Source: Yamagishiella unicocca
Taxonomy: Eukaryota; Chlorophyta; Chlorophyceae; Chlamydomonadales; Volvocaceae
Assembly: GCA_003116995.1 (NCBI GenBank)
Contig: BDSL01000011.1
Location: 124,001 to 188,000 of the forward strand
Direction: 5' to 3'
Length of the DNA: 64,000 bases
Shown here one piece after another: positions 35,165 through 46,000 of the stretch (position 1 is its first letter; each line of letters starts with the position of its first letter). Made by a program: the position numbers and the translations under genes. The notes under the pieces are model-generated. The model made no database searches, was not told the origin of the DNA, and was given only the letters and a program-made list of their open reading frames with translations.

Positions 35165-37851
35165 TCAGTTCCACTTCTTCTGCGCGTCATGCTTTAGCTT
35201 CGCCTGCGTACGGCGCCACTTGCGGTCCCGCTCCAGGCTGTTGATCAGCCAGTTGTCCAGCTCCTTCTCGTACAGCACCTCGATGTAGCGCTTGCTGTGC
35301 CTGCAGGCCGGGGGCGGGGCAGGAAGGGTTGTTGTCTTGTCGGTAGTGCTGTAGTGACGTGACGGCGGTGACAGCGGTGGTTGTGGTGGTGATTGCCAAG
35401 GCGGTTGCGGTGAATGCGGTCGCGGTGGTTGTGGCGCGACGAGGCCGTGGCATCCCGGCGCTCTGAGGGCCGGAGGGGGCCGCCTACGGGTCGTGCGTGT
35501 TTGGGCTGGCTGGTGGCCCTCCGACCCCATGCCGGCCCCACCGTTTGAAAATGAGCCACGCCAGGCTCCTCAGAGCTCTGGCGTCCTCCCGGAACAGCTC
35601 CCGGTCCAGTATCTCCGCGAAGATGCACAGCATGTCCCAGCAGCGGGCGCTGTCGGACACGTAGTCCCGCGGGATGATGCAGCGGAGCATGTCCTCCGGG
35701 TAGCACTCCTGCAGCACTCCCTGGGGGGTGGGGGCGGTGGAGGGGAAAGCCGGGGTTCGCTCTTAGCAAAACAAAAACGCAGTGCATGCTCTGGCCAGGA
35801 AATGTTTGGTGCACTCGGTTTGGATTGCATGCTGCTAGAGGCCTTAGTTCAGGTAGCCAAAGCCGGGAGTCCAGTTTCGACCCCGGAAGGGGAGGCAGGG
35901 GGTGCGGGGCACCGGTGGGAGGACAGGGGCTCACATGGAGGGCGTAGGAACGCGATCGCCGGGAGGGCGGGCAGGCGGTCCCACATCCCCACGCGCGGCC
36001 CCAGTGCGGCCCTAGCGCTCCCACCTGGAGGTGCTCCCGGCATTTGGCCAGGTTGTTCTCGTACAGCTCGGTGCCTATGATCGCGGGGTCGGGCTGCAGC
36101 AGGTCCAGGGTGGTGCGCAGCTGCTCCCGCCGCACAGCCAGCTGGCGGGCGCGGTCCGAGCTGGAGAGCCGCAGCGCCGCCTTGATGACGTCGTTCACGT
36201 ATGCGGTGCCCACGGTGGTGAGCACCTCCTGCGGGGAGGAACAGGAAGGGGGGGAAGGGGCATTGCCTTAGGGGGAAGAGGCACTACCAGCTTGAGAAGG
36301 CGAGGTTCAAACACGCGATGGGGGCGGGGCGGGGTCATCCGCCGTGAGGGGCAGGGACGCGTGTTGGCCCACCCGCTGCCCGGGAGGCTGGTGGCGTGTG
36401 CCGATGCCTATTAGCGGTGCGGTGTGGGGGCGTGCGGGCGCAGCCAGCAGGCTAGCGCCGCCAGGAAGGGAAGTGCGAGCACCCCCGCCCAGCCCCGCCT
36501 CCCTCCGCCCCACCCCGCCCTGCCTTCCTAGTACACGGGCTTTCCTTACCAACCCCCGCCGCCCCGCCCCGCCTCCCCCCCTTCCCCCGCCTCCCCCCCT
36601 TCCCCCGCCTCCCCCCCTTCCCCCGCCTCCCTCCCTTCCCCCGCCTCCCTCCCTCCCTCCCCCTCCCACCTGCAGGATGCCTACTCGGTCCTGCTCGCTG
36701 CTCGCCCTGCTGTCCGCCAGACTGATGGTCTCGACGGCTCGGTCCCACCGCCGCTCATCACCCGCAAAGCAGCCCCCGCCGCCTCCGCCGCCTCCCGCCG
36801 CCTGCGGCCCCACCGGCTCCGCCGCCAGCGTCTGATGCGCCCGGAAGACCTTGAGGTGCCTCTTGCAGCGCAGGCAGTTCATCACCTCGAACAGGCACCA
36901 CGTGCGGGTCAGAGCCGTCAGCTGCGTGTCCAAAACAAGCACCGTGGCGCCGCAGGCGATAACGGTCTTGGCGGCCTGTGGGTGGGGGGCAAACCAAGTG
37001 GGTGGGTATGTGGTGTGTGGTGTGTTAGGGGTGTAGGTGGGTGGCCGCAGACCGAGGCAGGTGGGGCGCCTACCTTTCCGTAGTCCTTCTTGGTCGGGGA
37101 GTGCTGGTTGTTGCACACCACATCGATCCACACCACCTGGTCCAGAGCCCGGTGGAGGTCCTCCTGGGGGGGAGGTGACGCGGCGGGGTGGGGAGGCAAA
37201 AGTGAAGGGGAGTCAGCGCCTTCAGCGCTGAATAGAAACAGCACTTGCAGCCAACGGGGGCGCATACGGCGCTGCCGCGGTTGTACGGCAGCCCTGACGT
37301 GGAGCATCAGGGCAGAGTGCGGTTGTACGGCAGGCATGACGTGGAGCATCAGGACAGAATTGGAGCACGTGGCAACGGAGGAAGTGGGGCGAGGTGCCTA
37401 AGCCGAGGAGGAGCTCTCCCTGCTCGTACCTTGTACGCGTCGTACAGCTGCCGCCATACCGCCTCGCTGGGCCTTACGTCCGGAGGCTGCGAGCCCGCCT
37501 CCCCACCGCCGCCGTCCCAGCCGCCGAGCCCCGACCCGCCGTCGCTGCCTCGGGGCTGCCCCCCGCCGCCGCCCCCGCCCCTCAGCCCCGCTACGGGCCC
37601 CTCCGCTGCGCCTCCGCCGCTCCCTCCGCTGCCAATGGTGGGCAGGTGGGTCCTCCCCGCATCAGCGTCGTGCAGCGCCATGGCTTCCGACTCGGCGGCC
37701 GCGAGCGCCGTGGCTGAGGCGGCCCCTCCTCCTCCTCCTCCCCCTCCTCCTAATCCTATTCCTCCGCCTCCCCCTCCGCCTCCGCCTCCTGCCGCTGCTC
37801 CCAGATGCGGCAGGTACGCCCCCGGCGCCAGCCCGCCAGGAGTCCTCCTGT

Positions 37852-37886
<35 letters not shown>

Positions 37887-39431
37887 CCGCCGCCGCCGGT
37901 GCCGTCCTCAGATCGCACGCCAGGGCCTCGTCCGGCGGCGCCGCCAGCCCACTTGCCGTACGGCCCGCTCCTTCCGTTGCCCGCCGCCAGCCCTGCCGGC
38001 TTGGGCGGCGGCGGCTTGGGCATTATGCCGCCCATCACCGTCCCCATGGCCGGCGGCGGCGGCGGCGGGGGGTGCGGCAGCATCTGCCGCTGGAGCGTGT
38101 GCAGCAGCTCCCGGGCGCTGCAGGGCCAGGCGTGACAGATGTAGTGGTGCGGCTGGCCGCGGTGCTCGCGGGGGATGAGGTCCAGCAGGCGGCACTTGTG
38201 GTCGGCGGTGAGGGGGACCACCAGGTTGGACACCAGCTCGGCGGTGGTACGGCACAGCAAGGGGTTCTCCTCCAGGGCCTTACGAGGAGAGGTGGGGAGG
38301 GAGGGAAGGGGGAGCGTACGATGTCAGCGCTCGATATCACCCTTCCGTTGGTCCGCCAGTGCGGCCGCTGCCCCCTCCCCCTCCCCTGCACCTCTCCCTC
38401 AAGATTCTGGCCCTCGTCTACCATGTCGTGCCCCTCCCCTTCTCCCTCCCCCATCCGTACCATGCGCCAACTATCCTGTCCCGTTGCGTAAAACGGTTTT
38501 TATACATCCCCCAACCCGTACCTCCAGCAGGCCCATGAGGAAGCGCAGGCGCACCCCGCTGAAGCGGATGTCGTCCAGGGGCACCTGGGGGCAGGAGGGG
38601 GAGGAGGGAGGGGGGTGCAGGAGGGGGAGGAGGAGGGGGTGAGGGTGCAGGAGGGGGAGGAGGAGGGGGTGAGGGGCAGGAGGGGGAGGAGGAGGGGGGA
38701 GGGGCAGGAGGGGTCAGAAGGGGGGCAGGAGGGGGTAGGAGTGGTCAGAAGGGGGGGCAGGAGGGGGTAGGAGGGGGGGGCAGGAAGGTACGCGTAAGGT
38801 GAGGTGAGCCATCACTGGTGGGGGTCACCAAGCTCCCGCCGCACCCCCGCCCCGTCCCTCTTCGGCCGTCTGCCCGTGTGCCTTACCTTGAGATCCACCC
38901 CGCTGGGCGGCTTGCCGGCGTTGGGTATGACTGAGGCGGTCAGCTCCTCCGCCGTCGGGGTCGCTCTGGCCCCCCCCGGGCAGTTGGCCAGCAGGCCCTG
39001 CGTGCGCCGCTGGGTCCTGAGCTGCCCCGTCACCTGGAGGGGAGTGTAAAAACCGTTTTACGCAACGGGACAGGATAGTTGGCGGGGAGGGGAGGGGGCG
39101 GCGGGGCAGGGAGACCTTGCAAGGAAAACCCGTGTACGAAGGAAAACCGTTCAAAAGAAACGTCTTCGAAATGCATGCTGGAAAACAGGGGGGGGGGCGT
39201 AATGACCGGTTACAGTGCGGGTGGGGGCGCAGAGGACCGGGACCGGGGCTGGGACGGCGGCGGGGGGTAGCCCGGCCAGCATCCTCCCCTCCCTACCCGC
39301 TCGATCGCTTCCCCCTCCCTCCCTACCTTGCTCTGCACCATGGACAGCCGCTGCCGCTCCGACCGCACCAGCGCTCCCAGGTCCCCCACGTGGCTGCCCT
39401 CCTCGCCCTCGCCCTCCCCCTCCCCGTCGCT

Positions 39432-39465
<34 letters not shown>

Positions 39466-40743
39466 AACAGCTCGGCGCCGCACATCATGTGCGCTCCGCC
39501 GAGTCCATGACCCCCGCCGCCGTGGACATGTCCCACTCCGGGCCCTCCGGCCACGCTATTTCGCCGCCATGCGTCCCGCCTGGGTGCGGGAGGGCCGGGT
39601 CCGGCCAGGCCCTGCGAGCCGGCGTGTGTGGTGGCGTTCACGTCCAGGGTCAGCTGGCGGCGGCGCGCGGCTGCTGCCGCCATGGGGCTGTTGGGCGCGG
39701 AGCCGGGTACGTGGGTGTGCGGCAGGAGGAGTCCGGGAGGGGGCCCGGGCACCGAGTGGGAGGAGGTGGAGATCTGGCTGGAGGTGCGCGAGCCGGCGGG
39801 AGGCAGCTCCGGCTGCGGCTGCGAGGCGCGGGTGGTGAAGCGCGGCAGGCCGATGGGTCGGACGCACAGCTGCGGGTCCAGCAGCCGCTTGGCCAGCAGG
39901 GTCTCACGGACCGCCTCGCGGGCTCGCTCCACCTGGACCTGGGGGGGGGGGTTGATAAGCACCGGGGGGCATAAGGACCGGTTACACGACAGAGGTATGA
40001 TAGCTGGCGCATTGTATGTGGGGGGGGAGGGGGGAAAGGGAGGTGAGAGGCTTTAGCCGGGCAGCCGCGGCTGGCAGGCGGGCGGCTGCCCGAGTGGGGT
40101 GTGGGGCGGGCCGCCGCTCTCCCGCAGCTGTGTAGACGGAATGGTCCCCCGGGGGGAGGGAGGGGCGGCGACCTGACGGCAGGAGGTGGCGTGACCTGCC
40201 GCCACCGTCCTGGCACCACCACCATGAACCCACACTTGCAGCGGCATGTACCGTCCCACGCAACCGTCGCGTGCAACCGTCGCGCGCAATTGCCACACAT
40301 AACCGCTAACCGGAACCCTCTGAAACAGGCTGCACTGCCCTGGTCCCGGCGCCTGTCCCGGTCCCACGCACGCGCCGCGCTCACCAGCTCCCGCCTCTGG
40401 TGCGGTGTGAGCCCGTCGTCGTCCTCTCCCAGATCGCAACCCGGACCCAGCTTCGCAAAGAGCGAGGGAAGCGACTGGCGCCGCGGGCGCGCCGGCTGCG
40501 CATACGACCCCGCATGCTTCGCGGCGAACACCGTCTCCCCCACGTAGAAGTCGTTCTCCCACTCGCTTCCGTGCTCGCTTGCGGCGGCGCTGCCACCATT
40601 GCCGCCAATCGACGACGGCCTGTCCTGGTCGCGGCTGCGACCCTGGGCGCCCCGAGGGGAGCTGGAGCTGTCGGCGACGATGCCCAGGATATCGCCCGGG
40701 CGGGTGGTGATGCTGATTTCCCGCGACGGGCCAGGACTGGGAC
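35165..40743 (-). CDS. TIR-like domain protein with long low-complexity insertions (5' exon unresolved)
   Basis: At least 981 residues. Exons in order: 40385-40743, 39327-39938, 38887-39033, 38522-38584, 37430-38278, 37074-37163, 36670-36975, 36025-36228, 35542-35720, 35165-35300; all phases agree and the stop is at 35165. The visible 5' exon starts in phase 1 without a Met, so at least one exon upstream is missing. The diagnostic part is a TIR-like fold seen in many protist proteins: HYICHAWPCSARELL, then VVWIDVVCNNQHS, then VLVLDTQLTALTRTWCLFEV, then SLADSRASSEQDRVGIL. Between the first and second strands the protein carries about 200 residues of Gly, Ala and Pro runs. The N-terminal part is Ser/Gly-rich with a poly-Gly block, and the C-terminal 150 residues are helical and basic, ending DAQKKWN. 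The fold is recognized by pattern; partner and enzymatic activity are unknown, and no NADase catalytic Glu can be claimed. Confidence 0.72.
36563..36669. repeat. Pyrimidine-rich 17/18-nt repeat tract
   Basis: Several near-identical CCGCCTCCCCCCTTCC units form an almost pure C/T run of about 100 nt on the plus strand (G/A on the sense strand of the TIR-like gene), directly after the donor at 36669. Confidence 0.85.
38466..39083. repeat. 40-nt inverted repeat flanking two exons
   Basis: Arm 38466-38505 (GCCAACTATCCTGTCCCGTT...) and arm 39044-39083 are reverse complements with a single mismatch over 40 nt. They lie in different introns of the TIR-like gene and enclose the exons 38522-38584 and 38887-39033. 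Confidence 0.9.
38586..38790. repeat. Purine-rich tract with G runs, intronic
   Basis: About 200 nt of [19 protein letters not shown] units on the plus strand in the TIR-like gene intron. The many runs of five or more G could form quadruplex or triplex structures. Confidence 0.85.
39121..39185 (-). repeat. Dispersed 66-nt intron repeat, copy C
   Basis: On the minus strand it reads TTTTCCAGCATGCATTTCGA, then a GAACGGTTTT block and CACGGGTTTTCC, the same order of words as copies A and B but more diverged. It is in sense orientation to the TIR-like gene and lies upstream of the 3' splice site before exon 39033. Confidence 0.7.
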
Positions 40744-43024
40744 CTGAGGGCCGGACGCGGGGGCGGTGAGGGTCTTGGCGTGAAGGCCGGGGGCATTTCG
40801 GCCGTTGGCAACGAGTAAAGTTGTTGGCGAAACGTCAGTCTGCTGGGACGTACAGCTGGATACCTTGCTGGCTGCGGCAGGCAAAAACACTGCTGGGACA
40901 CTGCTAGGAAACCTAGGCGCCCACAGCAAGATACTTGTTATTGGTGGCATGTGAATTACAGAGAGCAGGTCCACGTTTAGTCTCACACTAGCTGATAGGA
41001 TATACGGCCCCGCAACTTCCGAAAAGCACGCTCCGCCGTCTAGCTGGCTGCACCTATGCAGACTACGCTGCAAGATGAGTACCGGAGCCCCAAGAGTACG
41101 CTCCTTGGCGACTGGCAGCTAACCAATTGACAGACGCACATGCGCTCGTCGACATCTCATGGCGGTCCGCTTCAGCACCAGGAGGCGGACCAGATGGCAG
41201 CCTTAACTTGAGAAGAGACGTGCTCAGCCCGTGCACTGGCCTTGTGTATTCGCAAACTGCTGGGTGACCTGTATTCTCGCATTGGGGCTTTGGCTCCATA
41301 AGCCAGTCACACGGAGGGCGGCTGAAGGTGGCAGGTCTCAATCATATACTTCAATGCTCGACATTGTGCTTCATTAGCGCCTTTCGCATTGTTGCCACCT
41401 GGTAGTTCACAATTACCATTGTGGTCAGCGTGTTCCAAGAGGAAAGAGAGTAGGCGTGAATCACCTTAATTGGGTATCTATCTACGTCTGAGGTAGGCTG
41501 AAAAGAGCATGACACAACCTTAGACTTGCTCGTCCATTGCTGTAGAGTTGCGGCCGTTACGTACGATGGATGGGCTTGGCCCGGAAAAACTGTTTCACAT
41601 GCCACCGTGTCATGCAGCTATAGAAACGTACCCTGTTTTTCCGGATGTCGCTAGCTTTGGACCTTCACTCAAATTGCCGCGGGGAAGAGCCCTGAAACAC
41701 AACCTAACACACTCAGAGTGGCTCAGGGTGGCTCCGAAGTACCAACACGGAGTAATGTCCTGATGCGTGATGCCGCAACCTTTCTTAGCAGCAAAGCCTA
41801 TCCTCATGCCAAGCTCTGTGAATGACTAGTGCCGGTAATATAGCAACGTGGATCAGGGATGGGCAGCAGGATGCGCAGGGGGGCTCGACAGAGGGCGAAA
41901 GGGTGAAGCCTGATGAGAGTGTGACTAAACTCACGGGCAGGGCGATAGAGGGTAGCGTGTTATGCAGCCAGAGGTAGGCTATGTATACCATTCTGCTTGT
42001 CTAAAAGTTACATCGCACTGATTGCATGGATTGCAGGGCGTTGTATGGTGGAGATGGCTGAGTCGTACATGCAAGAGTGCGGCGGCGAATGAGCTGTCAT
42101 TGGACACCTACCACACGATATTAGGGCCCCTACAGTTGCGCCATCATGCTTTTCTCTTTCGTAGATTATGCGGCCTTTCTACGTTTCCCAGCCATTGTTC
42201 ATTTGCGTAGCCGCTGACATCGTTGAGATGTTTCGAAGCATCAGGAAGCATGCTATGCTGCCGCCTGGTGGCTACATTTCGGTTGACTATAATAACCTTG
42301 TCCTTCGTTAAAATTTTGCCCCCACGTGACAAGGATACCCGTGAAACTCCGTTTGAAGCATCGCCCATGCCGCAGGGTGGCGTCCTCCATAGTCTGAGCC
42401 GTTCAGGCATACGTACCGTGCCCCTGGTACCGCGCGACAAGACACAGCCGCACGCAGACCACAACCAATCTGACGTGGAGTGCGCGTGAGGGCCCGTGGA
42501 GGAAGATCGTTTGCTTGATCGAAGCATTATTTTCGCCTTACACTTCCAAACTTTTAGGGAAAGCATTAACCCGCAGACGCCAATGGCACTGGTGCGGGCA
42601 GAAGTGGTATTCCAACAGGGCGGGGTTGGTGGGCGGGTTTGAGCAACCGAAAACTGATCAGCCCTGCCTTGACATAGTGATTTGCACCATGGATTATGTA
42701 ATAAACGACCCCTTATAAAAGCATGCGGATTAAAACCTGGATTGGCACCTTGGGTACCACGGCCATGACGCGCATCTCGGACTTCCCGCCAAATAGCCGC
42801 CGTACTTGTCTCCTGCAACCTGCATGATGACATCCTTGCGAATAATTCCTGGTTAACACTGTGTTAGTAACGTGTACATTTGGCCGTATTTAGACTTCTT
42901 CCCACGAGACTTGCGTTGCTAGTCTGAATTTAAAGCTTGCTGTCCTTGCTGTGCAAAGCCCAAGCCTCGTTTAAGAACCCCAAATTGTTATAGTCTTGGA
43001 GTTAGCTTACATTAGCGGTTAGCA
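40744..43024. other. Divergent upstream gap between TIR-like gene and MSH2
   Basis: About 2.3 kb, AT-richer than the flanking exons. It must contain the MSH2 promoter and the missing first exon(s) of the TIR-like gene. I could not find a start exon ending in phase 1 that I would defend. No RNA gene and no other credible coding run seen. Confidence 0.5.
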
Positions 43025-46000
43025 ATGCCGCCCAAAGCAGCGGATGTGGAGATGGACGACGAGGAGGCGAACGTTGAGGTGGCGCCAAAGGACCTCGACG
43101 ACAAGTCCTTGCGAGCTTTCATCGGCTTCTTTAAGACGCTGCACGAGGTAAGGATGCGTAATGAGTCGTTGGACTCGGACAGGGTCTAGGTTTGCACTCG
43201 TGCCCTGTTTGCAGTGACTTGGAATCCCAGCCTTGGATGCCACATGTTATTCCCGAAGAGAAAAGCGGAGGAGGCTAAGGATTTTTGCGTGCCGCCGGTT
43301 TCCCGCGGGCTGTTGGTTTCGCAACCCACAGGACCCCAACGTAATCCGCTTTTTCGATCGGAAGGTATGCCATTAGCGCGAGGGCTTCGGTTAAACCTGT
43401 ATAAGAGCATGCATCCAATCAGGGACCTTCCTTTTCAGCACTTCGCGCGACATGAGTTTTTGGCGACCCAGTATCGTGCACTCCGGTCCTCCTCCGCAGC
43501 AGGCCCTTACTGCTCACTGTCCCACCCGCCGCACAGGGCTACTACTCCGTCCACGGCCCCGCGGCGAACCTCGTCGCTCGCCAATTCTATCGGACGACGG
43601 CCGTTGTCCGCGGTGCAGACAGTGGGCTGCCGTACGTCAACGTCAACCGATCAATGTTTGAAACCATTCTGCGGGAGCTGCTCCTGGGCGGTACGGCCCA
43701 CGTGGTGGAGCTGTACGAGGCGGCGGGGACGGGGTGGAAGCTGGCCAGGTGCGGGCCAGGGTGCGGCAAAGCGGGGAGTAGTACGCAAAGGCACCCGTGG
43801 ACACGACATAGGATAATTAGCAGTAATTAGCCAAAACCCTATCTCGTCATGACCGGTCCCCTGAGCCCCTCGCCATCACGTTGCGCCAGGGTGGACCGCA
43901 ACGCCCATATCGCCACGCCGCCGCTGCGCCCTGTACCCGCTGCCCGCCACCCTCCAGGTCAGCCACCCCGGGCAAGCTGTCCGCCTTCGACGAGGAGCTG
44001 TACCGCAGCGCCGAGATGGCCGAGGTGCCCGTCGTGGCGGCCATCACGTTCAACGTGGCGGATGGCCAAGCGACAGTGGTGGGTGGAGATGGGAGATGGG
44101 CAGGCCTGGGCGGGGAATCCTGCGTAATGAAACCTGGAAGGCCCAGGCCGGTAATCTCACTTTGGCAAGGCTGGTGTCCCTCAACAACTCGCCATTCGTG
44201 GATGCCATGTGCGCCTCGTCTTTATTTGCATCCGATCGTCACATCGTGTCCTCCCCCGGATGTCCGCCCCCGCCCCAAACGCTTTCGCGCCGGGCCCTTC
44301 CCCCCCGTCTGAACGGGTCTCAGGGTGTTGCCTACGTTGACTCCTCGTCCTGCCGGCTGGGTGCCGCGGAGATGCTGCTGGACGACCAGCTCAGCGGGCT
44401 GGAGGCGGTGCTGGTGCAGCTGGGGGCAAGGGAGGCGGTGATTAACAAGGTGTGCGTGGTGGAGGGCGAGGGGCCAAGGTAGGAAGGACGCATGGCCCCA
44501 GGCACCGATCAAGTAAGGATCCAAGGTAGTGGATTAGTAGCCAGCATTTCAAAGCATGATGGCACCTAGCTCGGCCCTGACGACAATAGATTCGGCCGTG
44601 GTTTGTCCCTCGACTGTCCTCTGAACCCCTCGCCCTACCCCTATCCGCCTGCATTGCTGCACATGTTGCGTCTGCGACCCTCGCGCCTAACCACTCAGCT
44701 CAGCTCAGCTCCCAACCCCAATGTTGTGCTCCAGGACGCGCTGTCTCTGTTGGATGCCGGGCAGCGGGCCCGCCTGTCCGGGCTGCTGGAGAGCGTGGGG
44801 CTGATGGTGACGGAGCGGCCCCCCTCGCTGTTCAGCGCCAAGCACCTTGAGGGGGACCTCGCCAAGGTCATTCGGGTGAGAGCTCAGCCTGCCGTCGCTG
44901 CCGCAGCAGCTGATCGGTTGCAGTCGCTGGCCGGAAAGCAGCGCACCCACTGCACATCGGGACGTTTGGGGCAGGAATTTATCGCTGCGCTCTGCACCAG
45001 TCCAATCTGTATTCCGCGTTCCACTTTCCACTTCCTGTCGTGCCTCCGGGGCCGCAGGGCGGCGCGGTGGAGCAGCACGGTGACGTGATGGAGCGCCGTA
45101 CGGCATGCTCGGCCCTGGCGGCCGTCATGTCGTACGCGGAGGTGATGGCGGAGTCCAGCGGCGGCGGCCGGTACTCTCTGTCGCTGTACAACTCGGGCTG
45201 CTACATGCGGCTGGACGCCACGGCGCAGCGGGCGCTCAATGTGCTACCCACCCGGCAGGTGGGAGCGGGGCGGGGTGCACCGCCCGGCAGGTGGGAGCGG
45301 GGCGGGGTGCACCGCCCGGCAGGTGGGAGCGGGGCGGGGTGCACCACCCCAATGGCTCGCTGCCAGTCTCGGCCTAGGCGAGTATGGTTCACTAACAGAG
45401 TGTGCCGGTGGGGTCGCAACCGTTACGCGTTCTCCCTGTCGTAAGGGTACCTCGGTTGCTGATCCATACCCGAACTCGCACCTACGGGCGCTTGTCTGTC
45501 GGGCCGCCCTGACGTCGCCTTAACGCCCTCGCGGCCCCCGCAGGACGCCAACGCGACGTTCAGTTTGTACGGGCTCCTGAATCGGTGTCGTACGGCCATG
45601 GGGAAGCGTCGCCTAAAGGTGCGGGGCGCCTGGCCTTGGGCTCTCGGCGCTTCCTCGGCAGCACGGAATCTGGGCTGTTTGGGTTATGAGTCTGTTTGTG
45701 AGTTGGGTCTCCTACTCCGCGCCGGGTGCACCAGTGCTGGTCGTCATGTTTGGAGCCGCGACCACCTAGTCCTGCCTCTTGCTTTGGAGCCGCGATCACC
45801 TAGTCCTGCCTCTTGCTTTGGAGCCGCGATCACCTAGTCCTGCCTCTTGCTTTGGAGCCGCGGCCACCTAGTCCTGCCTCTTGCTCTGAAGGCTGCGATT
45901 TGCTTGTCTCCGCCCACTCTCCTCCCCCCCGCCCACTCGCGTCAACGGTATTTATGCCAAGCCCCCGCCCACTCTCGTCCTCCCTCGCTGCAGTCGTGGC

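Noticed and set aside
45749..45885. CRISPR-like array of 34-nt repeats
   Set aside because: Head-to-tail minisatellite without spacers inside an MSH2 intron.
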